From contig JBFWWU010000004.1 in assembly GCA_050246015.1 (NCBI GenBank), forward strand, positions 62,001 to 126,000: a stretch of 64,000 bases of DNA, written 5' to 3'. Below, piece by piece: positions 42,400 to 51,470 of this stretch; position 1 is the first letter of the stretch, and every line of letters starts with the position of its first letter. The DNA is from JTS-AC122 sp050246015 (GTDB lineage: Bacteria; Planctomycetota; Phycisphaerae; Phycisphaerales; UBA1924). Made by a program: the position numbers and the translations under genes. Under the pieces are notes generated by a model. That model did no database searches. It was not told the origin of the DNA and saw nothing but the letters and a program-made list of their open reading frames with translations.

Positions 42400-44412
42400 A
42401 TGCATACGGCATCGTGTCATCGATCAGGACATGCTCTCCCACTCAATGGCGCCAGCAATCCCGGATCTACGGCGAGTGCGACGACACCGGGCTCATTCGC
42501 ACGCGCGCCCGACGTCGGCGGGCCACGCATGTTTGCATCGCCGGACACGCCCGGGATGCCGGCGCCGAGCGAGAAGACCGCGTGGGATTTTCTTCCCGAC
42601 GGTTGGCAGGTTGAACATCTCGCCGAAGGACAAGAAGGCACCAAGCCACGAGGCATCGAGGCATCAGGTGGCACGACGACGGTGCAGTTCTCTTCCGCGC
42701 GAGGCACGATGCTCCGCGTGACATTCCCGAGCGGATTTGAACCGACGACACAACTCGAGTCGGCTCGACTGGGATTCGTCACGCGTGAAATGCGGCGAGT
42801 TGCTGAACGCGAGCCGCACTTTGAGGTGCTGTTTCCCGGCAAGGGAGCGGAGGCGGTGCGCGACGAGGTCGCCGCGGGGCGCATGGTGATCCCGGCCAAT
42901 GTCAATCACCTGAAGTACGGGCTCGATCCGATGTGCATCGGTCGAGCCAGCCGAACGAAGGTGAACGCGAACATGGGCGCGTCGCCGGTATCGAGCGGCA
43001 CGGACGAAGAGGTCGAGAAACTCAAGTGGGCGGAGAAGTGGGGGGCGGACACGGTGATGGACCTCTCCACCGGCGGGAACCTGGATGAATGCCGCGATGC
43101 GATTATCCGCCACTCGACCGTGCCGATCGGGACGGTGCCGATCTATTCGATGATCATCGGGAAGAAGATCGAGGACCTGGATTGGGCGACAATCGAAGCG
43201 AGCCTGCACCACCAGGCGCGGCAGGGCGTGGACTATTTCACCATTCACGCGGGCGTGCGGCGCGGGCATCTCAGGCACGTGAAAAACCGGCTGATCGGGA
43301 TCGTCTCGCGCGGCGGGTCGTTGCTCGCGAAATGGATGCTCGTGCACGGGAAAGAAAACATCATGTACGAGCGCTGGGACGACATCTGCCAGATCCTGCG
43401 CCAGTACGACGTGACATTCTCGATCGGCGACGGGTTGCGTCCCGGCGGGCTCGCCGACGCGACCGACGCGGCGCAGATCGCCGAACTCGAAACACTCGGC
43501 GAACTCACCGAGCGAGCGTGGCGGCACGGCGTGCAGGTGATGATCGAGGGGCCGGGGCACGTGCCGTTCGATCAGATCGAGTGGAACGCGAAGATCCAGC
43601 GCACGCTGTGCCACGGCGCGCCGTTCTATGTGCTTGGGCCGCTGGTGACCGATATCTTCCCCGGCTACGACCACATCACGTCGTGCATCGGCGCGACGGC
43701 GATGGCGTATCACGGCGCCGCGATGCTGTGCTACGTCACGCCCAAGGAGCACCTGGGTCTGCCCAAGAAGGACGACGTGAAGCAGGGGTGCATCGCCTAC
43801 AAGATCGCGGCGCACGCGGCGGACGTGGCGCTCGGAATTCCCGGAACGCGCGATCGCGACGATGAACTGACGAAAGCGCGTGCGGCGCTCAACTGGGAAA
43901 AGCACTTCGAGTTGTCGTTCGATCCGGACACGGCCCGCGCGTACCACGATGAAGACCTCGACGTCGATACCGACTTTTGCGCGATGTGCGGGCACGACTG
44001 GTGCAGCGTGCGCATCAGCAAGGAGATCCAGGAGTTCGCCAGCGGAAAGGCCGAGGGGTTCGAGCGCGTCGGCGCTAGTGGACGCGCCGGCGCACCGGTC
44101 AAGAGCGCCGCGCTGACGCCGGAACAGCAGGACATTCTCGCGAAGCGGGGCGTCCTCTCGCCCGATGAGATACACCGGCTCGCGAGCAAGACCAGGACCG
44201 CGATGGGGAGTGGGAGCCGGGCGGCGAAGGAGCGAAACTCCCCAGCGGAAGGCCGAAGCGAGCCGAAGTTATCGTGCCACTCGGACTATGTTGACCCGGA
44301 GACCGCGAAGAAGCTGCAGGTGCGGCGCGGCGTGAATGCGGACGGGACGGGACTCGTACAGGTGGACGTGAGGCCGGCGATGGGGATCGCCAAAGAAGAT
44401 CGGGTTGTGTAA
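42400..44412 (+). CDS. thiC: phosphomethylpyrimidine synthase ThiC
   Basis: ThiC converts aminoimidazole ribotide to the thiamine pyrimidine with a [4Fe-4S] cluster and SAM. The protein has family motifs: NVNHLKYGLDPMCIGRASR, GADTVMDLSTGG, TIHAGV, GDGLRPGG, EGPGHVPFDQIEWN, TSCIGATAMAYHGA and the cluster motif CAMCGHDWC near residue 526. The last 150 residues hold extra, unusual sequence. AAGGAA is six bases before the ATG at 42400. Codon use before the ATG at 42529 is less GC-rich at third positions, so the true start could be 42529. A GGCA repeat lies in frame at about residues 80-92. Thiamine repression fits with the riboswitch 1.2 kb upstream. Confidence 0.95.
   Translation: MHTASCHRSGHALPLNGASNPGSTASATTPGSFARAPDVGGPRMFASPDTPGMPAPSEKTAWDFLPDGWQVEHLAEGQEGTKPRGIEASGGTTTVQFSSARGTMLRVTFPSGFEPTTQLESARLGFVTREMRRVAEREPHFEVLFPGKGAEAVRDEVAAGRMVIPANVNHLKYGLDPMCIGRASRTKVNANMGASPVSSGTDEEVEKLKWAEKWGADTVMDLSTGGNLDECRDAIIRHSTVPIGTVPIYSMIIGKKIEDLDWATIEASLHHQARQGVDYFTIHAGVRRGHLRHVKNRLIGIVSRGGSLLAKWMLVHGKENIMYERWDDICQILRQYDVTFSIGDGLRPGGLADATDAAQIAELETLGELTERAWRHGVQVMIEGPGHVPFDQIEWNAKIQRTLCHGAPFYVLGPLVTDIFPGYDHITSCIGATAMAYHGAAMLCYVTPKEHLGLPKKDDVKQGCIAYKIAAHAADVALGIPGTRDRDDELTKARAALNWEKHFELSFDPDTARAYHDEDLDVDTDFCAMCGHDWCSVRISKEIQEFASGKAEGFERVGASGRAGAPVKSAALTPEQQDILAKRGVLSPDEIHRLASKTRTAMGSGSRAAKERNSPAEGRSEPKLSCHSDYVDPETAKKLQVRRGVNADGTGLVQVDVRPAMGIAKEDRVV
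42637..42673 (+). repeat. GGCA tandem repeat inside the thiC frame
   Basis: GGCA occurs at 42637, 42652, 42660 and 42670, with a GCCA variant at about 42645, in the same 7-10-base rhythm and with the same neighbouring bases (ccaag, cgag, atcgag) as the arrays flanking the four-helix-bundle gene at 2157-2180. It encodes EGTKPRGIEASGGT in ThiC, which family proteins elsewhere lack as far as remembered. This is an in-frame insertion candidate. Confidence 0.55.
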
Positions 44413-44430
44413 CAGCGGCGCTGCCGGGCG

Positions 44431-46626
44431 CTATCGCGCGATCTCACGTTCGAGTTCCTTTTTCCATGGCTCGTGCGTCATCTTGCTCCGGACGCTTCGA
44501 AGAAAGTCGCGGGCCGCGTCGGCCGACTGCACCTTGCGGATGGCTGTCGCGAGTTCGATCGCGTCGCGCGCCTGCTGTTCTGGACGAAGGTGCGACTTCA
44601 TCGTCTCGATCACGCCGGGAGACAGCGAGCCCATGAAGAGATACGCGCTCTGCCAGAGTGCGTCGAGGACCTCCGGCGACTGACTCACGGACTCCCCGGC
44701 ACGGTCCACGAGCTGCGCGATCACCTCGTGGCGGGGAGGCGGCGCGGGCTCTCCCGGTTTCATCGCCGGCGGCCAGGCGCTGCGGAACACCGCCAGGGCG
44801 CCGCGCCGCGCGGTCAGCGCCGAAATCGGAGGATGTTCCTGAGCGATGCAGGCGAACACGAGCCGGGCGGCGTCGGCATCGCGCCCGAGCAGCGTCAGGA
44901 GCGAAACGGCGCGATCCGCGTCATTGTCACGCAGGGCCTGGGCGAGCAGCCCGGCGGTGTCCACCACGCCCGGGAGCCCGGGCTGGACATTCGCGCGCGG
45001 CGCCTCCGGCCCGAGCGTCACGAGCGGATCGCCGACATAGGCGACCTTCCACGGCGCGCCGTCGTCCAGCCGCGCCGACACGCCCACGGGCGCGGTCGCC
45101 AGCATTCGCTGGACAAGCAAGGGCGTCGCCACGAACGCGCTGAGATAGGGCTCATGCACCGATCCGATGTAGACGTAGGCCCCGGAATCGATGAATCGCC
45201 CGGCGATCGTCGAGCGCACATTGACCTGATTCGCCGACCATGAATGCACGAAGTGCACGATCGAGGGGATGCGGAGGAGCGGCACGTCCGTGCTTTTGCA
45301 TTGTCCGGGGCGAAGGTCGAAGAAATCGGCGTAGCCGCTGGTGTTGACCGCGATCAGCCCGGCCTCGATGCCCGCGGGATCAGAGACGGGCAGATCGCGG
45401 AGCAGTTCCGGAGCGCCGGCGATGCGACGACGCCATGAGTCCGCCGATTGATCCGGCGCGTCGTTGACGGTGCAGGCAACACCCGCGGCGGAGAGCAACT
45501 CTCCGGCGGCCGTGCTGTCAAACGCGGCGAACGGCCCGCTGTTGTCGTACCCGTCAAAGAGCCAGGCGGAGCGAGGCTGAAGGAAGATCGCGCACATCGC
45601 CATATATGCCGCGCGAGACTCGGAGCCGAAGATCTGTCCGCACCAGGCCCAGCGCACGCGGGGCTCTGTCCGGGCCCTGCCGACCAGATCGGTCGTGGCG
45701 AGCATGTCCCGGTTGTCGGAGCGAGGGAGTTGCACAGCCGCCGGGGTGCCCATGCACAGGGTCACCGAATCGATATCGTCCGCGAGCGCGTCCCACGACG
45801 CGCCGGTCACCGAGCACGCCGCCTCGATCAACGTGCTGAACTCATCGCACTGCGCGAGCGAGTAGCGCTCGTCGGGCTCGGTCGGCGGGCGCGCGCCGGG
45901 GTCTGCAGCGGGCCCGAGGCGCGGCGGCGTGATCCACGCGAGATACTGCGCCCGCGCGGCGGCCAGCGCGAGCGCCGCCGTCCACGCGGGATCGGACTCT
46001 GACGCGCAGACGATCCCCGGCGAGGCGATGCCGAGCGGCGTCCATCGCGCCCGCAGCGACGCCGATGTCGAATCGGCCGATGGCGCCACGGGGTCGGCCC
46101 CGGGGTCGGCGCTGGACGGACGAGCGTTCCACGACTTCAGAAGCGCGGCGTCGATCTCCTCGCGCGTCGGTGGGTTCGTGTCGCCCTGCTTCCACGTCAC
46201 GACGCGCGCCGGCAGAAAGGCGCGCACGAAGCGAGCGATGTCCTCGTGCGCTCGAAACGAGCCGTCGTCGATCAACACCGGAAAATACGAGCCGATGTAG
46301 CGCTTGGGAGGCTCCGGCGCGATCGGGTCGTTGGGGTTTGCCGGCGGCGCGGGAACAACCGGCGGCGTGGAAAGCGTCCACCGCGAGATGGCCGCGACGT
46401 ACGACGCCGCGTCGGGCACGATGACGAGCGTCGAGCACACGGCCATGTTCTGGCGAACCAGTTCGACGCGCCGGCCCAGGCGGACCTGCGGCGGGATCGG
46501 CGCCGGAGCGGCGTCTGCTGGGGGGGGCGCCGGCTCCGGCTGGGCGGCCCTTGGCGCACCGTCAGCCGGCTGCAACAGAATCGTGACGACGAGGGTCAGC
46601 GCCGAGAGAGAACTGCCAACGAGCAT
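44431..46626 (-). CDS. large exported protein, TIGR03790/gingipain-type C-terminal pattern
   Basis: A 731-residue protein with a signal peptide (LSALTLVVTILL, then a Pro/Ala-rich stretch). Mid-region helices include WTAALALAAARAQYLAWITP. Around 485-555 the order VHFVHSWSANQ, SGAYVYIGSVHEPYLSAF and YVGDPLVTLG resembles the end of gingipain-like or TIGR03790 proteins. No active-site residues are certain. The C-terminal 170 residues are helical with an ARDAIELATAIRKV stretch. It converges on thiC with an 18-bp gap. The ATG at 46626 follows a TTG that also fits the frame; no strong Shine-Dalgarno sequence is seen. Confidence 0.8.
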   Translation of the reverse strand: MLVGSSLSALTLVVTILLQPADGAPRAAQPEPAPPPADAAPAPIPPQVRLGRRVELVRQNMAVCSTLVIVPDAASYVAAISRWTLSTPPVVPAPPANPNDPIAPEPPKRYIGSYFPVLIDDGSFRAHEDIARFVRAFLPARVVTWKQGDTNPPTREEIDAALLKSWNARPSSADPGADPVAPSADSTSASLRARWTPLGIASPGIVCASESDPAWTAALALAAARAQYLAWITPPRLGPAADPGARPPTEPDERYSLAQCDEFSTLIEAACSVTGASWDALADDIDSVTLCMGTPAAVQLPRSDNRDMLATTDLVGRARTEPRVRWAWCGQIFGSESRAAYMAMCAIFLQPRSAWLFDGYDNSGPFAAFDSTAAGELLSAAGVACTVNDAPDQSADSWRRRIAGAPELLRDLPVSDPAGIEAGLIAVNTSGYADFFDLRPGQCKSTDVPLLRIPSIVHFVHSWSANQVNVRSTIAGRFIDSGAYVYIGSVHEPYLSAFVATPLLVQRMLATAPVGVSARLDDGAPWKVAYVGDPLVTLGPEAPRANVQPGLPGVVDTAGLLAQALRDNDADRAVSLLTLLGRDADAARLVFACIAQEHPPISALTARRGALAVFRSAWPPAMKPGEPAPPPRHEVIAQLVDRAGESVSQSPEVLDALWQSAYLFMGSLSPGVIETMKSHLRPEQQARDAIELATAIRKVQSADAARDFLRSVRSKMTHEPWKKELEREIAR

Positions 46627-46703
46627 CAATCATCGTAGTGGGCGCGCGCGGGGAGCGAGCGAAGCGATGCCGCGACGAGGGCCGGAAACGCGAGCGTCGT
46701 CGC

Positions 46704-47936
46704 TCACGGCTCGATCGGCACACGCTCGGTGATCTCAAGCCCGAATGCCTCGATTCCCGGCATGTCCGTGTTGCTGTTGGTCAGCAGGCGCAGGCGATGA
46801 AGCCCGAGGTTGCGCAGGATCTGTCCCCCGATGCCGAACTCGCGCAGGTGCATGGGCACGGCATTACTCGCCAGACCCGCGGGGTGTCGCAGGTCCGGCG
46901 TGTCGGCGCCGCGATCGGGCGCCGATCGTCGAACGGACTGCAGCCGCTCGAGCAGCCCGTCGCCCACGCTCTCGGGGCGCAGATACACCAGGGCGCCGCG
47001 CCGGGCGCGCTGGATCTCCCGCAGTGCGGCGTGGAGAAGGTCATGCGATGATTTCGGACCGGCGGAGCGTCCGGCGGGTGACACCGCAGACGAACCGAGA
47101 TCGCCGAAGATATCGCCGAGAATATTTCGGCGGTGCATGCGCACCAGCACGGGCTCGGTTGTCTGCCGCGCGGCGCCCGACTCATCGAGCGAACCGACGC
47201 CGCCGCATGTCAGCGCCAAGTGCGGCAGCGCGTCCACCATCGATTCAAAGCCGATGAGCGTGAACTCACCCTCCGGAGTGCGGATCGGGACCCCGCAGGC
47301 CGGGGCGAGCCGCTTCACGAGCGATTCTCGCGCCAGACGATGCTCGATGACCTGCGCGACGGAGCACATCTTGAGGGAATGCTTCCGGCTCAGGGCGACC
47401 AGGTCGGGGAGGCGAGCCATCTCGCCGTCGTCGCGCATGATCTCGATGATCGCGGCGGCGGGGTAGAGTCCCGCCAGGCGGCACAGGTCGATCGAGCCTT
47501 CGGTCTGCCCAGTTCGCACGAGCGTGCCCCCGTCGCGCGACCGGAGCGGGTTGATGTGCCCGGGTCGCACGAAGTCGTCGGGCCCGTACTGCGGATCGAT
47601 CAACATGCGGATGCACCGGGCGCGCTCCTTGGCGGAGACGCCGGTCGTAAAGCCGTGTCGCGGGTGACCATCCACGGAGACGGTGAACGCGGTGCCGCGC
47701 ACGGTGGTGTTCACCGCGGCCTGAGGGGAGAGGTCGAGTCGATCACAGTCAGCCTCGGTCAGGCTCAGACACATGTAGCCGCGCGCGACCGACAGCATGA
47801 ACGTGATCGCCTCGGGCGTGGCGAAGGACGCGGGCAGGATGAGGTCGCCCTCGTTCTCGCGAGATTCGTCATCGGTGAGGATGATCATGCGCCCGGCGCG
47901 CAGTTCGTCGAGGACGTCGTGGATCGGTGCAAACAT
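46704..47936 (-). CDS. ribBA: RibBA-like protein with degenerate GTP cyclohydrolase II half
   Basis: The 410-residue protein is built like RibBA: 3,4-dihydroxy-2-butanone-4-phosphate synthase (DHBPS) first (DDESRENEGDLI at 22-33; GFTTGVSAKER at about 95), then GTP cyclohydrolase II. In the first half, GQTEGSIDL has Gln-144 where the family has a metal-binding His (GHTEA). In the second half the zinc site normally reads HSECLTGDVFGSLRCDCG; here HRRNILGDIFGDLGSS (268-283) lacks all three cysteines. GTP cyclohydrolase activity therefore looks lost and DHBPS activity doubtful. A related pseudoenzyme arrangement with a ribB and degenerate ribA half (RibBX) is known. The ATG at 47936 is the start. 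Confidence 0.85.
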   Translation of the reverse strand: MFAPIHDVLDELRAGRMIILTDDESRENEGDLILPASFATPEAITFMLSVARGYMCLSLTEADCDRLDLSPQAAVNTTVRGTAFTVSVDGHPRHGFTTGVSAKERARCIRMLIDPQYGPDDFVRPGHINPLRSRDGGTLVRTGQTEGSIDLCRLAGLYPAAAIIEIMRDDGEMARLPDLVALSRKHSLKMCSVAQVIEHRLARESLVKRLAPACGVPIRTPEGEFTLIGFESMVDALPHLALTCGGVGSLDESGAARQTTEPVLVRMHRRNILGDIFGDLGSSAVSPAGRSAGPKSSHDLLHAALREIQRARRGALVYLRPESVGDGLLERLQSVRRSAPDRGADTPDLRHPAGLASNAVPMHLREFGIGGQILRNLGLHRLRLLTNSNTDMPGIEAFGLEITERVPIEP

Positions 47937-47960
47937 CGGCGGATCGTAGTGCCCGATTCG

Positions 47961-49127
47961 TCAGGCACCATCGCGGCGCGCGGCTTCCAGGATTCGGCGC
48001 TGGGCGCTGGAGATCGGAAGTCGCAGGGCCGCCGTGAGCGGCAGGACGCGGAGCCCGGCGTCCCGGGCGGGTGCAAGACGGTGTGCGCGGCTCAGCCGCG
48101 CGATCCAGGACCGAAACGAAATCTCGCGGTGGCTGGTGGTGTGACTGAATGTCAACAGCGGTGTCACGCCCAGCGGGCCGATGCCGAGGCGTTCCATCGC
48201 CCGGGTGATGGTCTTTTCTCCGGCGTGCCGGGTGGTGGATTCAATGCAAAGGGCTTGCCACATGCTTGACCACATCCCCGCGGCGGGCCGTTGCTGCATC
48301 AGCACTCGGCCAAGCGAGTCGATGATGAGGATCGAGTCGCTGAACACCAGCGAGCGATGGGGTGCACGCCTGGGCCGCGGGATCAAGGCGGCGCGTCCCT
48401 CCGCGCCAGCCCGGCAACTCGGTCGCATGGGACACCCGGCGCACGCGGGGCGAGCGGGTGTACAGACGAGCGCGCCGAGTTCCATCACCCCTTCGTTGAA
48501 CAGCGCGGGATTGTTGCACGCCGACACGAGCGCCCGCGCCCGCGCCCACGTCCAATCCAGGGTGGCCTTGTCGCCCGTTCGGCCGTTGCGGCCGTCGATG
48601 CGGAGCAGCACGCGCACGACGTTTCCGTCGGCGAGCGCCTCTCGCTGCCCGGCGGCCATCGAGGCGATGGCGCCGGCGGTGTACGCGCCGACGCCGGGCA
48701 AGCGCCGAAGCCGCTGGACGTCCCGCGGAATCTTGTCGTCGAACTCCGAGGCGATCAGCCTGGCCGCGGCGTGGAGGTGTCGCGCCCGACGGTAGTACCC
48801 AAGACCATCCCACATGGCCAGCACGTCGAGTTCGTCCGCGCGGGCAAGCGACTGAACTGTCGGGAATCGCTTGATGAACGCCGTGTATCGGTCGATCACC
48901 CGCGACACCTGCGTCTGCTGCAGCATCGCTTCGGAAACCAGGGACCGGTACGGGTCGCGCCGCCACCCATTCTGCTGGAGATCGCGCCCGGCGGGCCGGC
49001 GCCACGGCAGGTCTCGCGCGTTGGCGCGGAACCACGATTCAATCGCCCGCGTGATCGCCCGGTCGCGCGAGTGCCCGACGGCATGTCGTGCCTGGGCCGG
49101 CGAGGTTGGCGGTGGTTTCCTGGGCAT
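47961..49127 (-). CDS. mutY: A/G-specific adenine glycosylase
   Basis: MutY removes adenine mispaired with 8-oxoguanine. The 388-residue protein has the catalytic Glu in SEAMLQQTQVSRV (about 66), the helix-hairpin-helix LPGVGAYTAGAI (about 143-154), the Asp in LADGNVVRVLLR (about 167) and the iron-sulphur loop with Cys at about 222, 229, 232 and 238 (C-x6-C-x2-C-x5-C). The C-terminal NUDIX-like domain for 8-oxoG recognition begins with the LVFSDSILIIDSLGRVLM strand. The ATG at 49127 is chosen because earlier ones overlap the next gene. It is 26 bases downstream of the Nfu_N gene and 24 before the RibBA gene. Confidence 0.93.
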   Translation of the reverse strand: MPRKPPPTSPAQARHAVGHSRDRAITRAIESWFRANARDLPWRRPAGRDLQQNGWRRDPYRSLVSEAMLQQTQVSRVIDRYTAFIKRFPTVQSLARADELDVLAMWDGLGYYRRARHLHAAARLIASEFDDKIPRDVQRLRRLPGVGAYTAGAIASMAAGQREALADGNVVRVLLRIDGRNGRTGDKATLDWTWARARALVSACNNPALFNEGVMELGALVCTPARPACAGCPMRPSCRAGAEGRAALIPRPRRAPHRSLVFSDSILIIDSLGRVLMQQRPAAGMWSSMWQALCIESTTRHAGEKTITRAMERLGIGPLGVTPLLTFSHTTSHREISFRSWIARLSRAHRLAPARDAGLRVLPLTAALRLPISSAQRRILEAARRDGA

Positions 49128-49153
49128 CGGACTCCCGCTCGCGCCGTCGATGC

Positions 49154-49420
49154 TCAAACCCCTTCGCCCAGCGCCCGCTCGACCGCCTTCTTGACCGCTG
49201 GCCATTGGGCGTCGGGTGACTTGTTCACCGTCATCCACTCGCCGGACAGCAGCAAGCCGCAGACGCCTGGAACGGCGAAGAGCCGCCGGGCGATTGCATC
49301 GTCCCCGGCGTCCTCGGGCTTTCGGAATGATTTCGGTCGATCACTGATCGGCGCGCTCAGGAAGCACTTGAGCGCGTTGGGATTCGGCGTCGGCTGATAT
49401 CTGGTGATGCGGTAGCCCAT
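49154..49420 (-). CDS. Nfu_N (scaffold NifU-like N-terminal) domain protein
   Basis: This 88-residue protein matches the Nfu_N domain (PF08712) by PNPNALKCFLSAPI at 12-25 and the pattern AIARRLFAVPGVCGLLLSGE. In larger Nfu proteins the domain precedes the Fe-S binding CxxC domain; here it stands alone, without the CxxC. Its job in cluster carriage is inferred. It lies between the ferredoxin gene (66 bases upstream) and mutY (26 bases downstream). Start is the ATG at 49420. Confidence 0.8.
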   Translation of the reverse strand: MGYRITRYQPTPNPNALKCFLSAPISDRPKSFRKPEDAGDDAIARRLFAVPGVCGLLLSGEWMTVNKSPDAQWPAVKKAVERALGEGV

Positions 49421-49486
49421 GGATCAACCGAACAGGGATCCGGCGCCCGGCCGGGATGAACCCCCGGCGGCAGCCCTACGTCGACC

Positions 49487-49747
49487 CTACTTCTTGTAGT
49501 AGTCCAGGTTGAGTTGCACGTACGTGTTCCACTCCGCCGGCAGATCTTCCTGAGGGAAGATCGCCTTGACCGGGCATTCATCGACGCACAACCCACAGTC
49601 GATGCACGTGTCGGGATCGATGAACAACTGCTCGGCCTTTTCAAAGGCCGCCTCGTTCTTCGTGGGGTGAATGCAATCGACCGGGCACACTTCGACGCAC
49701 GAAGTGTCCTTGGTTCCGATGCACGGTTCGGCGATGATGTGGGGCAT
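49487..49747 (-). CDS. fdxA: ferredoxin, 3Fe-4S/4Fe-4S (7Fe) type
   Basis: The 86-residue protein has two cluster motifs: CIGTKDTSCVEVCPVDC (Cys 9, 17, 21, 25) for a 3Fe-4S cluster and CIDCGLCVDECP (Cys 48, 51, 54, 58) for a 4Fe-4S cluster, with the usual Pro after each last Cys. This is the fdxA pattern of small electron carriers. The C-terminal IFPQEDLPAEWNTYVQLN is typical of the family. It begins at the ATG at 49747 and is the promoter-proximal gene of the ferredoxin, Nfu_N, MutY and RibBA run. Confidence 0.93.
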   Translation of the reverse strand: MPHIIAEPCIGTKDTSCVEVCPVDCIHPTKNEAAFEKAEQLFIDPDTCIDCGLCVDECPVKAIFPQEDLPAEWNTYVQLNLDYYKK

Positions 49748-50087
49748 GCGTCAGTCGGTCCTTGGCTTGATCCAAACCGGAGGCTGCCGGATCGCTTCCA
49801 GAGGCGATTGATCGGGGATCGTTAGCCTTCCCGTTCAGCCCTCCGCGTTCAGAATGCGGCACCGGGAAGATACGGCGGACCAAGGGCGTTTTCAACGCAT
49901 CTTCTGCAAGCACTCCCGGAGTGCTGCGACGCCTGATCGGCAACGCTGAGGCTTGTTTGAGGGTCCATCGGGGCGTTCGCAGCGCGCATCCCGCTCCGCA
50001 GAGGCGGCAGCGGCCGATGAACACGAGGACGGGACGCCCGCGCGTCAAAAGTTGTACGAGCGGCTCATCGGGGCGTATTCTTCGCGA
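49748..50087. other. 340-bp divergent intergenic region
   Basis: No gene or convincing RNA is seen between the fdxA and aminotransferase genes. The upstream frame extension of the aminotransferase to 49953 is not protein-like. No clear promoter hexamers were picked out. Confidence 0.4.
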
Positions 50088-51353
50088 ATGCAACTTTCAC
50101 GCCGCGTCCGTCGTCTGCGCCCTCCATCCACCATCGCGATGTCCGCGCGCGCCCGGGACCTCAAGGCCAAGGGGGTTGATGTCGTCGCCTTCGGGCAAGG
50201 AGAGCCCGACTTTGATACGCCCGAGAAGATCAAGCAGGCGGCGATCGACGCGCTCAAAGCCGGGCAGACCAAGTACATGCCGACGCTGGGCGACCCCGAG
50301 ACCCTCGCCGTCATCGCCGATAAGTTCACACGCGAGAACCACCTCCCCAACTGCTCCGCGAAGCACGTCGCCGTTTCTTCGGGCGGTCGGCACTCGCTGT
50401 ACGTCGTCCTGCAATGCCTGATCGACTGTCCGTCGGCGGGACAGCCTCAGGATGAGGTCCTGCTGCCGGTGCCCGCCTGGGTCTCCTACGCCCCGATCGC
50501 CGAACTCGCGGGCGCGAAGGTAATCGAACTCCCGACAACCGCGGCGACCGATTTCAAGATCACGCCGGCCCAGCTCAGGTCGGCGATCACGCCGCGCACC
50601 AGGGTGCTGATGCTCAACTCGCCGTCGAACCCGTGCGGCACCATGTACACCGAGGCGGACCTGCGGGCGCTGGCGGACGTGATCGCCGACGCCGGCGCGG
50701 GCATCGCTCCAAACCTGGTCGTCCTCACCGACGAGATGTACGAAAAACTGGTCTACGGCTCGGTGCCGCACTTTTCGATCGGGTCCATCCCGAAGATCGC
50801 CGAGCGGGTCATCACGGTCAACGGCATGTCCAAGAGTTTCGCGATGACCGGGTGGCGCGTCGGGTACACCGGCACCAGCGGGGAGTTCGGTCTGAAGTTC
50901 ATCAAGGCCATGAGCGACCTGCAAGGGCAACTCACGACCAACATCACGTCCTTCATTTACCCGGCGATCCGCGTTGCCCTGACCCAGTGTCACGCCGAGG
51001 TGGAGCAGATGCGCCAGGCCTTCGCTCGCCGGGCGGAACTGATCTACTCGATGGTGTCGAAGATCCCCGGGCTCAGGAGCCCGAGGCCGACCGGTGCGTT
51101 CTACCTCTTCACCGACGTGTCGGCGTACATCGGCAAGACGACCGCGGGCGCGAATGGAGCCCCCGGGGTTTCTATTCGCGGCGGGACGGATTTCGCCGAG
51201 GCGCTCCTCGCCGAGCAGAACGTCGTCGTCGTCCCCGGCGACGACTTCGGCGGCTGCGGCCCGTCGCACATCCGCTTCTCCTTCGCGTGCTCCGAAGAGA
51301 ACATCAGGAAGGGCATCGAACGCCTTGCGACGTTTTGCGCCGGAATCAAGTAG
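50088..51353 (+). CDS. class I/II PLP-dependent aminotransferase (aspartate aminotransferase-type)
   Basis: The 421-residue protein moves amino groups using pyridoxal phosphate. It has the aspartate-aminotransferase subgroup pattern: FGQGEPDFDTPEKIK near the N-terminus, YMPTLGDPE (about 64), LNSPSNPCGTMYTEAD (about 179), LTDEMYEKLVYG (about 212) and the PLP lysine in NGMSKSFAMTGWRVGY (about 249). The C-terminal IRFSFACSEENI carries the substrate-binding Arg. The ATG at 50088 is the first residue of the family pattern. It probably makes aspartate from oxaloacetate, but closely related enzymes act on other amino acids, so the symbol is left blank. Confidence 0.9.
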   Translation: MQLSRRVRRLRPPSTIAMSARARDLKAKGVDVVAFGQGEPDFDTPEKIKQAAIDALKAGQTKYMPTLGDPETLAVIADKFTRENHLPNCSAKHVAVSSGGRHSLYVVLQCLIDCPSAGQPQDEVLLPVPAWVSYAPIAELAGAKVIELPTTAATDFKITPAQLRSAITPRTRVLMLNSPSNPCGTMYTEADLRALADVIADAGAGIAPNLVVLTDEMYEKLVYGSVPHFSIGSIPKIAERVITVNGMSKSFAMTGWRVGYTGTSGEFGLKFIKAMSDLQGQLTTNITSFIYPAIRVALTQCHAEVEQMRQAFARRAELIYSMVSKIPGLRSPRPTGAFYLFTDVSAYIGKTTAGANGAPGVSIRGGTDFAEALLAEQNVVVVPGDDFGGCGPSHIRFSFACSEENIRKGIERLATFCAGIK

Positions 51354-51393
51354 CCCGGTTCAGCCGCACGCCCCGCCTCCGCCTTGACGGACC

Positions 51394-51421
51394 TTGCATA
51401 TTCCCCCCGGTAAGGTAGACT
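51394..51421 (+). promoter_or_regulatory. candidate promoter of the HAF-repeat protein gene
   Basis: TTGCAT (51394-51399), a 16-base spacer and TAGACT (51416-51421) end 50 bases before the start codon at 51471. Confidence 0.45.
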
Positions 51422-51470
51422 CTTTTGCCGACGGGTCGATCTGCCGGCACCTGGAAAGAGGGCTCCCACC

